Part shown: one piece after another, positions 20,911 through 31,393 of the stretch
How the letters are laid out: each line of letters opens with the position of its first letter
Position numbering within the stretch: position 1 is the stretch's first letter
Source: Gnomoniopsis sp. IMI 355080
Taxonomy: Eukaryota > Ascomycota > Sordariomycetes > Diaporthales > Gnomoniaceae
Length of the DNA: 64,000 nucleotides
Assembly: GCA_027946555.1 (NCBI GenBank)
Contig: JAPEVC010000025.1
Coordinates: 124,001-188,000 of the forward strand
Reading direction: 5' to 3'
Notes under the pieces: generated by a model
Databases searched by the model: none
What the model was told of the DNA's origin: nothing
What the model saw: the letters and a program-made list of their open reading frames with translations, nothing else
Position numbers and translations under genes: made by a program

Positions 20911-23733
20911 TCATATAATGTCCACTGACTTATCCTCATCAAGCTCAAGTCCAAGTGGTAGGGCTACCAACCTAACTGTCATATCTGCATCGAAGCCTCC
21001 CACGTTATGCAATTGATTCCCCAATGAGCGGACCCACTCCATGCTACTCACTGCCCGCAAAGGCGCCGCTCTTGCCATCATCACCCGATCAATCTCACCG
21101 AGTCCGATATTGCCGTAATCCGGGATCTGGCAAGTGGAAGCTTTGGCAAGACGTATGATATGCTTCAAGACAAGTAGAGCTTCATACCCGCCCTGGGAAG
21201 TCTCATCCCCCGGGCCTTCACCCCCGTATCGTTGCCACTGCATAACCCACCGCGTCGAGATCTGGGAGCCTGGCAGCTCTCGATCATCATGTCGGGCACC
21301 AGAGCTCCATATCTCGTTCAGTACCTCCCCTTCAGTAGAGAGATACCCCAGCAAACGCTCCATCGCCCGCGTCCATTCCACCAATGCGGAAATCAGTCCA
21401 CTCCACGCGGGAAACGCAGAGTGCAGGGACATCTTGCCGAGCGCAGCCCCCAGCGAGAGAGTCACACCCCACTCGCAGATACGCTCGCGAGAAATCTCGT
21501 TTATGTGATCCTCAAGCGTGTCGACTGCGCTGCCGTCCAAGGCCAAGAATCGTGAGCCGGCTGGGTCCTGAGCTCTGTACGCCTCGCGTGCGCGAACAAA
21601 ATGGTTCCAGCAGATGGTCTCGTGGTCGAACCACCCGAGACGAATGTAGAGGGCGAGACCGAGCAGTCTGTCTCGGGCTGCGATGTATCGCTCGTGGAGC
21701 TTGGAAGGTGCTTCTGGGTCGTTGGAGGCGAGGCCATCGCCATCGGGGTCGAGGCCGTCGTCGTCACTCCCTGGGCGACTTTGAAGGTTCGCGTTCGCGG
21801 TGATGACCCGCAACTGGTTCTCGTGCGACATGGCCCTGTACTGCAGATCCACGTCCCTGTCCCAGTTGTCTGAGTCGTCAAAGGCAATCAGACGATGAAC
21901 TAAAGGATCATTCAAGCTAGCTTCCACGGGGTCATTGCCGTCAGGGCCCGCGTCACGCCCGTTGTTATTAGCTAGAGAGATGGCTGGCAAAGCGGGCGGT
22001 CTGCAGCTCAAGTGCAGACCGCGACCGAGGCCATGGATCAGCTGGAAGGAGGCAGGATGTCCATCACCTGCCTCATCACATGACCTCAGTACCCCGAATT
22101 GGCCCGCAACCCAGGCGAGCTTGTCTCCGTCTTGAACCATGCCGGTTTCGCCCACTGGTAGCCCCCAGGTGGCCGTGAAGGATGCGCCTCGCCAGGTGGT
22201 CTCGAGAATAAGAAATTGTGAGTTCTGGAAGCCCTCATCAGCCTTGATTGTCCAGGCAGGAGGTCGCGATTGCAGAGCGGCAGAGACTCGCAAAGCCCCT
22301 GACGTGGAGCAAATCTGCAGTGGCGCACTTTGGGCATCAGACTCGAGTCTGCACCGGAGGATGTGCATTTTCCGACTGGACGGTGGGCCGAATACGTATG
22401 TTTTGTAGTCTGTGTATGACGTATAGTTCCAGTTTGTATGGCTCATGAGATTGTCCCAGTCCGGCACCCACGACGGCAGTTTTGCATGGGACAGTCGGTG
22501 TTGCGCTTTACCCGCCAGAGACAGGGCGTCTTTCAAGGCATGTTGTTTCTGGATCAGGTATGATGTAATGCCAATGTAAACTTCTTCGGTCGACAATCCA
22601 TAGTGCGGAATGACCGCCTCCTCATCCCAGGAGCGTACGGCCATAAGAGCACAAAACAGCCGGTCACGCGGATCAGTACAGCCGTTGGGACTAAGAGACC
22701 GCAGTAGAGGAAGCAGGTCCCACTCGCTGAGATTTTCTCGTTTGCCACGGTAAGCAGTCCATGAGGGAAGGCCTCCTGCACCCAGTTCGAGGCCAGACAC
22801 GGGCCAAGGGGCTGTGTCACGGTCGCTTTGGAGAAGAACGGATTGCGCGACAATGAACTCTAGCGCCGGCCAAACTCTGTGGAAGTAACGGGTGTGCTTG
22901 AAGAACTCTCTCATGAAATACAAAGCCCGATCGTGCGCTGCTCTTTGGGCGAAGGTGCACGTTTCAAGCGCGCCCAAGAAAAGCGGGCTGTCGGGACTGG
23001 ATATTTTGCGGAGGCAGTCGAAAACGATGCGCTGGGCTTCTGTCGACTCCCCCAGATGGGCGACTAATTGGGTGGCCCGGCCAAAGATTGGACTAATGAT
23101 GGAAAGCTGGTGTGATTTTTCTGTGTGGTCTCGCTGATTTATGCATACCGAGTCCACCCAGAGCAGTCGCGGGGACTTTTCGAGACGGAGTTGTTGGAGC
23201 GCGGCCGCGCAGCTTGCTTTGATGTCTATGGCGTCCCAGAACTCCCCTAGGTAAATGGTGGCGGCTGGGAGATCTTCGGCTGTGTTTGTAGCCGTGTAAG
23301 ATACGCATTCGTACTTGACATTTTGCGTTGGATGGTCCTTGTGGAAGTCGACAACTATAATTTCTCCGTGTAGTGGTTCGCTCAAGTTGCCACCACTTAA
23401 CCTCAGAAGTCTGAACTGATGGGCACCCAAAGATGTTTCATATGGACCTGCTTCATTCTTTTCTTGCTTTTCCAGCCATGACGGCGCCTTCTCAGCACTC
23501 TGTGTGGATGACAATCCAGAAAGGACATTATCGTGAATATACTCGACCTGCTTGGGCCACGAGAGATTGTGTCGTATTGCAGGGGGATCAGTTTGCTCGG
23601 TAGCGTAGTTCTGACCAGGTGGGGTAAGAGCAGGTGCACTGTCTGTGGCAACTGCAAGACAGTTGCGGCAAGCTGGGACGCCGCCCGAGTTTACCACCGC
23701 AGGTGTGCTGCAATAGCTTTCATGCCATCTCAT
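20911..23733 (-). CDS. HET-domain (heterokaryon incompatibility-type) protein
   Basis: Intronless on the minus strand, 940 residues from the ATG at 23733. The HET domain begins near residue 141: YECVSYT, IYLGEFWDAIDIKASCAAAL, then RLLWVDSVCINQRDHTEKSHQL (189-210) and IFGRATQLVAHLGES. These match the three conserved blocks of the family. The first block normally continues as a Trp-Gly (SYxWG); here it reads SYTATNT and the Trp is missing, which may weaken or change signalling. Residues 4-25 carry a His/Cys cluster (H4, C8, C22, C25) that could be a small zinc-binding motif. The long C-terminal part (about 330-940) has no family I recognise. HET domains are TIR-like effectors that trigger cell death after non-self fusion; whether this one acts in allorecognition is unknown. 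Confidence 0.85.
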   Translation of the reverse strand: MRWHESYCSTPAVVNSGGVPACRNCLAVATDSAPALTPPGQNYATEQTDPPAIRHNLSWPKQVEYIHDNVLSGLSSTQSAEKAPSWLEKQEKNEAGPYETSLGAHQFRLLRLSGGNLSEPLHGEIIVVDFHKDHPTQNVKYECVSYTATNTAEDLPAATIYLGEFWDAIDIKASCAAALQQLRLEKSPRLLWVDSVCINQRDHTEKSHQLSIISPIFGRATQLVAHLGESTEAQRIVFDCLRKISSPDSPLFLGALETCTFAQRAAHDRALYFMREFFKHTRYFHRVWPALEFIVAQSVLLQSDRDTAPWPVSGLELGAGGLPSWTAYRGKRENLSEWDLLPLLRSLSPNGCTDPRDRLFCALMAVRSWDEEAVIPHYGLSTEEVYIGITSYLIQKQHALKDALSLAGKAQHRLSHAKLPSWVPDWDNLMSHTNWNYTSYTDYKTYVFGPPSSRKMHILRCRLESDAQSAPLQICSTSGALRVSAALQSRPPAWTIKADEGFQNSQFLILETTWRGASFTATWGLPVGETGMVQDGDKLAWVAGQFGVLRSCDEAGDGHPASFQLIHGLGRGLHLSCRPPALPAISLANNNGRDAGPDGNDPVEASLNDPLVHRLIAFDDSDNWDRDVDLQYRAMSHENQLRVITANANLQSRPGSDDDGLDPDGDGLASNDPEAPSKLHERYIAARDRLLGLALYIRLGWFDHETICWNHFVRAREAYRAQDPAGSRFLALDGSAVDTLEDHINEISRERICEWGVTLSLGAALGKMSLHSAFPAWSGLISALVEWTRAMERLLGYLSTEGEVLNEIWSSGARHDDRELPGSQISTRWVMQWQRYGGEGPGDETSQGGYEALLVLKHIIRLAKASTCQIPDYGNIGLGEIDRVMMARAAPLRAVSSMEWVRSLGNQLHNVGGFDADMTVRLVALPLGLELDEDKSVDII

Positions 23734-25438
23734 GATGCTGAGGTTGACGGATCTGTGAATTTGAGGACCGAGTCACCGAAAGGTGGAGGCGCTCTCCGCT
23801 TGTAGTTGCGGAGCAATAGTGAAATCACCTTCGAGAGTCTTAGTGGTCAGTGTGGCACTGGTCCCTGGTGCGGAATGACCTGTGATCAAGGCTCTCGTCA
23901 AGCCGTGGAATTATGAGAGGGGCGCGTTGCAAGTGGCACAGTCGGGTTTGTTGGTCCCGAGAAGGATTCCTGGGTTCGGCCGCCAAGCTAGAGGTTTATT
24001 TTTGTTTTGAGACAACCCAGTATTCGACCGGCCCGGAAAGCGCTTAAGAAGGTTAACAAGATCTGGGCCAACGTTGCAGTCGCTGGGTGATAGCCTGTTC
24101 TCCAGCACGTTTTGATGCATAATTACAGAGGTACATAAGCCAAATTCGCCGTCGCCCACCCAAATCATCCCTGTCTCAACCACACACAAATATACGTCCT
24201 ACGATTCGACCTGTATGCCCAACCTATCACAACGTCAACACGCAGCGCCCATTAACAAAACTGTGTTACGGCTATCAACAAAATAAAAATAAGGGAGAAC
24301 ATTAGCCGGCCTTACGCTTGAGCTTGGGCACGCCTGTGGAGGATGCCCAACAATGACCGCGACGAGCATTCGAAAAATGTGCGCTTAGAAAGTGCTCCAT
24401 ACAGTTAACGCCGCCCGTAGAACAGTCAGCGCGGCGCCTCCCGTGTGGATAGGATTCGGGGACGTTTGTGTGCGTACGGCTTGAAGGAGTGAAGATTGTG
24501 AATCGAAAATCCTGGTGATGGCATTACTTTTGAAGGTTGAAGGATACGGGGTTGTGGCCTTTCGAATTTGGGGCGTTGTGTATGGTGGCAGGAGCGATAC
24601 GTTGACGGAAGGATTTGAATAGCGGCCCGATAGGCCTTGTGGACAGGGTGATTTCGCTCCCATATATCAATTTATCAACGTCCAGCAACGCTGGCTTTCA
24701 AGGCCCCAACGAGTATACCCAACATACCTAGTACCTACTGCCGCCAGACCTCCATCGGCCTGGTGGTTGTTGGCAGCATCGCTGCCAACTGAGGTTGCCA
24801 TGCCTCCCATGTGCCGGACTTCCCACTTTTAAAGATCCTCATGGGCCAGGCTTCAAACGACTAAGCAACTTTGGAAAGTGCCGTCGCCAGACCTCAGTCG
24901 GCCTGTTGGTTGCTTGCAGTATCGCTCCAATTGCGGTTGCCATGCGTCCTATCTGCCGTTGGGACTTTGCACCACCCGCCTCTAGCCACCGCCCAGAGCC
25001 CCAGACCTGGGCCTCTGTGTTTCACTACCATAAACTTTACATATTTCCACATATGTCACCTGTGCTCTCGATAGTGGAATAGGGCGACCTTGGCCGAAGG
25101 CCTGAAAGGCGCGTAAAAGGTATGTTTTGGTGCACGGCTGGCCTAAGCTGGGGCTTCTTCGGTGGAGGTCTGTCTCTTTCCCAAGACAAACAGTCAGCTA
25201 CTACCGTACTAGTCAACTATATGTACAGTAATTAGAAAATCACTATATATACGGTGAAGATGTTCTTGTTTCTTCCCTATTTGTAAAGATCACTAACAAC
25301 TCTTCATTTTTCACTATATCTTCACAATTGGTTTCGCTGCTAGCTGGCTAGCTGGATTTCTCACTGATATTTACTTTCCATCATCATTGTCATTCACTCC
25401 ATCATTCACTCTATAATTCATCTTATCCGGATTTCAGG
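23734..25438. other. Intergenic with a degenerate direct repeat
   Basis: No gene supported. It holds an 80-bp imperfect direct repeat (24739-24958). Near 25240-25300 it is AT-rich with TATATATACGG at about 25243-25253, a possible promoter for the small gene that follows. Confidence 0.5.
24739..24958 (+). repeat. Two-copy imperfect direct repeat, about 80 bp units
   Basis: Units at about 24739-24818 and 24879-24958 share CCAGACCT, TCGGCCTG, GTATCGCT/GCATCGCT and GGTTGCCATGC in the same order, roughly 80% alike by eye, offset by 140 bases. One 3-base insertion (TCG) separates them near the left end. Neither unit is part of a gene I can support. Confidence 0.7.
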
Positions 25439-25735
25439 ATGTGCCGGATTGATAGAAAACAGTACACCCACTGCCCGAAGATATTTGGCCACTACGACGA
25501 CTCACCTTGTATTCACATCGGCAATGATCCTCATCAGTCTCGAAGCCTAGCCATGTGTGAAACTGGAAGCGATTATGGCGTCGTCGCCGCATACTGTCAT
25601 CCTGTAATCTGTCAAGTACAGCTTGTGCGTGGTCAATGTAATCGGTGCGTACTGCGCCAACAACAGCAGAAACGAGAAAAACCGCCGAAACGAGACAAAG
25701 ATGCATCTTCGAGCTCCAGACGCCATCGAAATTGA
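25439..25735 (+). CDS. Possible small cysteine-rich cytosolic protein
   Basis: Open frame of 98 residues starting MCRIDRKQYTHC, with eight Cys and four His over the first 75 residues and a Lys/Arg/Ser-rich tail (RDKDASSSSRR). The pattern (Met-Cys at the start, paired Cys ending QCNRCVLRQQQ) resembles small fungal hypothetical proteins with zinc-binding-like spacing that I have seen but cannot name. There is no signal peptide. An AT-rich leader with TATATATA sits about 190 bp upstream. The minus strand over the same bases also holds an open frame, with an internal MHLCLVSAVFLVSAVVGA stretch that looks like a signal peptide; only one strand is likely to be real. I favour the plus strand because of its Cys spacing and leader, but weakly. 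Confidence 0.4.
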   Translation: MCRIDRKQYTHCPKIFGHYDDSPCIHIGNDPHQSRSLAMCETGSDYGVVAAYCHPVICQVQLVRGQCNRCVLRQQQQKREKPPKRDKDASSSSRRHRN

Positions 25736-26866
25736 GCTGCGACATACTTATCAGTGAGTACCTGTTCAATGCCCGGGAGAATGCATTCTCAGAAATTATT
25801 CGGAAGTTGTTTTCTAATATGGTCGTAGCACTTTGGGGTTTACTCGAGCCTTTGTTTGTACGAAACAAGTCAAATTCACGCACATGTTCCAAGCTTATTG
25901 CAATATTTCGGAAAGATGGACTCAATTATGTGTTGGTTACGAGGCTATGTGCTGGGGTAGATGAATCCACGGGAGGGGTGTCCTGGGCTCTGATCGGAGG
26001 GTAAGTAAATAGGGCCCGGATAGAAAAAGTATTTTGCAATGGTGGTTTCTATCTTATCCTTATAGTTTTCAGAGGTTTGTGGAGTTTTCTTATAGCATCG
26101 TTTCCCCATCTCACTCATATATGCAGATTATGGAATATTCAGGTCCTCAGGGCTCAGGAGATCGATGTAGGAAACTTTAGCTGTGTGCGTTTGCTGAGAT
26201 CTTGCTGGTGAATGCTAATTTTAGTACTATGGTGATTACGCAGTAGCACACGCCTAAGTAATAAATCTGATTGATGCCACGACCACTGACAATGTCCTGT
26301 TGTGCTTCAGTGCAAAGGATGCTTGAAACAAATTGCAAGTCGGTGGCACATGCACATGTGTTGAAAGGGAGTTAAACCCAATCGAGCTAGCGTAAAGTCT
26401 AATTACTTATGTCTAAATCCCACGTAATAAACTCTCCAACAAGACTATTCACTATTCCAATCAACGACCTTATACTTCAGTAATACGTCAAGCCCTAGGC
26501 TGTTTGAGATCTGCAGCTGACCCTGTCTGACATCTGCCGGCCAAAGGCCAGAGCAGAGCATGCTACAGATCTACAGCTTCAGCGGCCGCACTTCCGAGTT
26601 GTCACACTAAGCAAGCCGGTTTATCCACCCTGCCACCAAGCCGAGCCCCGGCCAGGCAAGGCCTATCGTTGTTTCTCCGGCATCCACCTCCTCCTTCAAA
26701 GGTCAAAGCCCCCCTTAGAGTCCTCCTTCGTACTACCTTTTTAATCTTCACCATTACTCCCTCCCCGCAACCCGGCCGTCATGTTGGTGCCAGCTCGTCT
26801 TCTGCCCTTCGTCTTCCTCGATCCACCTCCGTTGCGCGTCTCAAACAAGCCCGCCAAACACCGACC
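25736..26866. other. Intergenic, mannosyltransferase promoter and leader
   Basis: No gene seen. The 3' part (from about 26640) is CT-rich leader, open in frame with the next gene but lacking an in-frame ATG before 26867. Confidence 0.55.
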
Positions 26867-28447
26867 ATGAGCCCTCGATCTTCGGACGAGGAGCATGTTG
26901 CCTTCTTGTCCAGCGACCCTCGCTCCAGCGACACCGAGCTCGACGACTTCCTCGACAAGCCACGCCACCACAAGAAGCATCTTCCACTGCAGACCCGACT
27001 CCGGGCATGGCTATGTTCACGTCCCCGCGTCCTCCGCCGCAACGTCTTCCGACACCCTCTACTAGCCATCCTCATCGCCTCCAAGTACCTGGCCATACTA
27101 TTCGCCTTCATATTCCTCGCGACACCCTTTATAATACCCTCCTACACGCGACTACCGCCACACTATCGCGACCTAAAGGCAAAGTGCAAGGGCCCTGAAC
27201 CCGCCTCCGGCTGCGCAAATCCACACAACGAAAGGGTCTTCATCTCGGTCAGTCTGTACGACAAGGGTGGCCACCTCGCCGGCGGACGATGGGGTGAGCA
27301 GATGCTCGAGCTGATCCACATGCTGGGTCCGGACAACACCTTTCTCAGCATCTATGAAAACGACAGCCCGCTCGGCAAGGCGCCTCTCGAGGCCTTCAAA
27401 CGCAGGGTGCCCTGCGCCCACCACATCGTCTACGACGACGCCGTCTCGCTCGAGGGCTTTGAAAATGTCACCCTGCCCGACGGGTCAGTGCGCATGAAGC
27501 GCCTTTCATACCTGTCCGAGATGCGCAATCGCGCCCTTCGGCCCCTCGACCGCTTCCGTACCGACAACGGCCTCACAGCCTTTGACAAGGTTCTGTTCCT
27601 GAACGATGTCCTCTTCTACACCGAGGACGCGGCGCAGCTGCTATTCAACACAAATATGGGTGACGATGGTCGTGCGCACTACTTGAGTGCCTGCGCGCTC
27701 GACTACGACGAGCCCTTCAAGTTTTACGATCTCTACGCAACGAGGGACGCCGAGGGGTACTCCAATGGACTGCCCATCTTCCCCATCTTCTCGACGGCCG
27801 GGCAGGGCTTGAGCAGGGCGGACATGCTAGCACAAAAGGACGCCGTCCGCGTCACAAGCTGCTGGAGTGGCATGGTCGCCATGCAGGCGCGCTACGTGCA
27901 GAACCTCGCCCCAGAGCTGCCCGCCCCGGGCTTCGATGCCGTCGGCGCGCACGCCATCGACCCGGACCAACCCAAGGCTGTCCAGGCCCCCGTGCGGTTC
28001 CGCTACGAGCCCGAGATCTTTGTCGACGCATGCGAGTGCTGCCTATTCCTAGCAGACGTCTCGACGGCAGCACGCAAGACCGGTGCTGTCGAGCAGGGCG
28101 TATTTGTCAACCCCTACGTGCGTGTTGCGTACGACGAATTCGTCCTCCGGTGGCTGCACCGCGCCAAGTGGTGGGAGCGTCTGTTAGTGATCCCGCACGG
28201 TATCATCTCCCACCTGTCTGGGCTGCCGCGGAATAATCCACTGCGCGAGGTGCAAGAGGGCGATCCCTTTGTCGAGGAGATTTGGACTAAAGACAATCAC
28301 TGGGAATTGGTCAATCGTACCGGCCGGAATGGCTTGTTCTGCGCGGTGCGGGAGATGCAGCTCATCAGCACGGAGCAGAGGACGGGGGACAAGAATTGGA
28401 AAAACTATGACATGCCGCCAGGGCAGACACTATGGTTCCCGACTTAA
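26867..28447 (+). CDS. Cap59/CMT1-type alpha-1,3-mannosyltransferase-like glycosyltransferase
   Basis: Single exon, 526 residues from the first in-frame ATG (MSPRSSDEEH). It is a type II membrane protein: about 60 polar N-terminal residues, one membrane anchor near 64-92 (HPLLAILIASKYLAILFAFIF), then a lumenal catalytic region. Motifs of the cryptococcal mannosyltransferase 1 family are seen: VFISVSLYDKGGHLAGGRWGEQMLELI, FLSIYENDS, RLSYLSEMRNRAL, KVLFLNDVLFYTEDAAQLL and SCWSGMVAMQARY. In Cryptococcus, relatives (Cap59, Cmt1) help build capsule or mannosylated glycans in the Golgi. Moulds lack a capsule, so here the likely job is cell-wall or secreted-glycan mannosylation (inference). The EDA/FLND region may supply the metal-binding acids, but I cannot assign catalytic residues. 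Confidence 0.88.
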   Translation: MSPRSSDEEHVAFLSSDPRSSDTELDDFLDKPRHHKKHLPLQTRLRAWLCSRPRVLRRNVFRHPLLAILIASKYLAILFAFIFLATPFIIPSYTRLPPHYRDLKAKCKGPEPASGCANPHNERVFISVSLYDKGGHLAGGRWGEQMLELIHMLGPDNTFLSIYENDSPLGKAPLEAFKRRVPCAHHIVYDDAVSLEGFENVTLPDGSVRMKRLSYLSEMRNRALRPLDRFRTDNGLTAFDKVLFLNDVLFYTEDAAQLLFNTNMGDDGRAHYLSACALDYDEPFKFYDLYATRDAEGYSNGLPIFPIFSTAGQGLSRADMLAQKDAVRVTSCWSGMVAMQARYVQNLAPELPAPGFDAVGAHAIDPDQPKAVQAPVRFRYEPEIFVDACECCLFLADVSTAARKTGAVEQGVFVNPYVRVAYDEFVLRWLHRAKWWERLLVIPHGIISHLSGLPRNNPLREVQEGDPFVEEIWTKDNHWELVNRTGRNGLFCAVREMQLISTEQRTGDKNWKNYDMPPGQTLWFPT

Positions 28448-30163
28448 CGAAGGTGAATGGGTCTTTTGTCTTGGATTTTGCGATCTTGCTTGGAGTTAAG
28501 CTGAATTGATACCTGAGGCTTTGGGAGTACGGAAACTTTGGGAGACAAGGACAAGTCTAGTGGATCTAGTACGTAATAAGCATAAAAGGAAATCATGGAA
28601 AGTCTTGAATGATAATGCCTAGACAAGGCTGGGATGACACCAAGGCTGGGTCCGACCCTCTATAAGCTGAATTGATATATGCGTACGCCTGTGCCGTTGA
28701 TCTCTGCTCACTTCTCGACCCGAGCGCAGATAGAACAACAACCGAGCTCCATGTCACGGAAGGCTTTGCCTAGCGCTAAGGTGCTTTCTCGCCTGTCTAT
28801 CGGCAGGATGGAGTTATCGGACGCCAGCAGCACCCTAACCATGTTCACATAATCACCTAGGTAACTTTGGGTTCTCTAATACTGTGCTCATTGATCCCGC
28901 CAACCCTCCTAGAAGCCTTGTCTTGTCTTTGGGTCAGGCCTGGATGTATTGAAGTGCGAAGGGCTGAAAAACTCGAGACACGCACCCAGTTAACAGGCAT
29001 CAAGTTGGGGCCAATCTGTCAATTACTTCAGGCCAAACGTCTTGCCATCTGTATCTACAGGAACCAACCATAATTAGAGATGATGAAAACCAATTACACA
29101 CTCCTCGAGCCAGAAGTGGACCTGTCCTACAGGACTCGTCCTAGTCGACTACAGTCCTCAAGTCATACCAAATCAACTTGCTAGGTCACAACCGGAATAT
29201 ATCCGTACAATTGCACTCTAGGAGAAGACACAATATCCACGAGCCTAACCTAGTCTGAACCGGATGTCAAGTTTGCGCAAAAGCCACCAGGCAAATCAGC
29301 GAGCGACCCGAACCTATGGCCATCGGTATGTCCCTGACTTGCCTTTTTCTGCCGCCAATTTGTAAATACACCAAGGTTGTTAGCCGGTCGAACGGTTTAT
29401 CACTATTCTCGATTGAGCACCGGCTCTATAAATCCAATCGAAATGAGCCGAGTTCGTGGTTCGAACTGCATGACTTGTTCAGAACGCAAAATTAAATATC
29501 CTTAGGCTTCCCATTCAGTACGCTGGCCTGGGCAAAGGTTGTTGTATCGGTTAGGCGCTGTAGGTGTTGTAGAGCAGGGCGTAGAAGAAGGACGGGCAGT
29601 CCCTGTTTCTCAAGAGAGACATGTCAATGAACCTGCGTGGGAGAATACTTCGGTGAGAATCTATGGGAACCGGTGCCGTTTCCACAGGTAACAGCTGGAA
29701 ACTTTCGTTCTGAGTCATCAATGTGCCACACCCGGACATTGCAAGGCAAGAAAAGTTTTATTGATATCAATAGTCATTTTGCTGTCTAAAACTACTTCTT
29801 TTTCAGAGACACGAGGAGTGTCTGTCTCCACCCGAGAAGACGACAAGCCGGCTCCAAGTCACTTCTAAGAGGTATCATATAACCAGGCACTAGGCCGTGT
29901 GACCAGGCCGTATCCATACACATTCATCCTATTTCCCTGTCCGCTTGCCCAAAAATATACAGTTGATGACCATCTACTTGCGTCGTGTTGCACGCATCAA
30001 GTAGCCTCCCTAGAACGCCAGACCCAGCCGTTGACCATAAAAAAAAAAAAGGTGGTGAAACAAATCGACAAGGCCCAAGTTTATTGGTCCCCGCCGCCAG
30101 GAAAGAATAGAATTATGATTAGTCAGCTGTTGACTGGCCGTCGGAATTGTCCCTTTCCTAGCC
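28448..30163. other. Intergenic, convergent 3' ends
   Basis: The mannosyltransferase (+) and the GH16 gene (-) converge here. About 1.7 kb with no supported gene. It contains CACCTAGGTA at 28855-28864 (one mismatch from the window's palindrome) and a 12-A run near 30039-30050. Confidence 0.55.
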
Positions 30164-31393
30164 TTACACGAAGAAAAGCGCAAACATCGCGGCTCCCAGC
30201 AGCGCCACGTTAACAGCGCCCTTCTGTGCGCCGCCCTGAACCACGGACGAAGTCGCGCTACCAGAAGCACTGGCGGTGGTCGAAGTCCGCACGCCGCTGG
30301 CGCCCGTAGTGGTGCTGTTAGAACCAGTAGAGCCAGTAGCTTGGGCAGGACCGGTGACCTGGCCGATAGGAGCTCCCCCAGTAGTGACAGTAGCAAAGTT
30401 TCCACCAGATGCACTAACGGTTGAAAGTGTCGAGGCGGTGTTCTGAGCACCGGTCGCACTGGAAGCCGTCGTGGCAGAGCCAGTAGTATCGCTCGAGTCG
30501 GAGCCCGTGTTGACCTTGATGGAAGACATGCTGCCGGTCTGGTCGGTGTATTCGTAAGTAACAGCGTTGGCGACGCCATTGGAGTTGTCCTGGATGTTGA
30601 TGCTCTGGTAGTAGGCAGTGAAAGGAGCCTGGGACCAGTCGGGGGCGCCGCCGGCCCAGGTGACGGTACCGGGTTGGTCGGAGCAGCCACCACACCAGGT
30701 GCCAATCTTGACCATCATGGGAGTCTGGGGGTAGGTGTCTTCGTTGCCGGCGTAGGTGAGAGTGCGGTAAACGGTACCGTCAACCTTCCACTGCAGCTGG
30801 GTGGCCGACCAATCAAGAGTGTAGGTGTGGAAGGTATCGATGGCGTCGCCGCCGGGAATGGCAACGTCCTGCTCCAGGGTGCCGTACGTGGCGGTGTTGC
30901 CCTTTGAGAAGTAGTTGGTCTGGACCTCGCCGTTGACTCCGCCAAGCCACTCCCAGTCGATCTCGTCCAGAACGTCGGATTCCAAGACGATGGTAGAGAT
31001 GATACCTTGGCCTTTGGCAACTCGCATCTTCACCTCGACTGTACCGAAGAACAAGTACTTGGTCGAGGTGAAGGTGGGAGCCTGCCCCGTAGCATTAATG
31101 GTGAACTCGGCTCCATTTTCTCCGTACACAACACCCGTGTTGCTTGCAGCAGTGAACAGATCGCTTGCACCCTTGGTGAAATCGATGTTTGCCTCACCTC
31201 CAAAGGCAGGGTCGGGCGTGCAGGCTGAAGATAATGGTCAGCTAAATTCAGGCGGCATTTGTGTGACGCCGGCAGGATCTTGTGTGGACTCACTACTAGG
31301 GTCAACCTTCAAGGGGTTGCAGTCGCTGAAAGTCTGGGCAGCAACAGTCGTGGCGAAGACCACAGCTGCGGCCGAGGACAGTGAGGAGAACAT
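30164..31393 (-). CDS. Crh-type GH16 transglycosylase, GPI-anchored cell-wall protein
   Basis: Minus-strand exons 31393-31294 and 31224-30164 (69-nt intron, donor GTGAGT, acceptor TTCAG); 386 residues. A signal peptide ends near residue 19 (VAAQ-TFSDCNPL). The catalytic motif DEIDWE is at residues 120-125, with Glu121 as nucleophile and Glu125 as acid/base, the Crh variant of the GH16 signature. It is preceded by FGTVEVKMRVAKGQGIISTI. TWCGGC and the TYEYTDQTGS segment end the domain. A long Ser/Thr/Gly-rich, probably O-glycosylated stretch then leads to a hydrophobic C-terminus (VNVALLGAAMFALFFV) typical of GPI-anchor addition. Crh enzymes link chitin to beta-1,6/1,3-glucan in the wall. An alternative donor three bases upstream (GTAGTG) would drop one Ser. 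GTGAGT is stronger. Confidence 0.93.

Noticed and set aside
29440..29500. GGTTCGAACTG, a tRNA B-box-like string
   Set aside because: No matching A box at the right spacing and no acceptor-stem pairing could be found around it.
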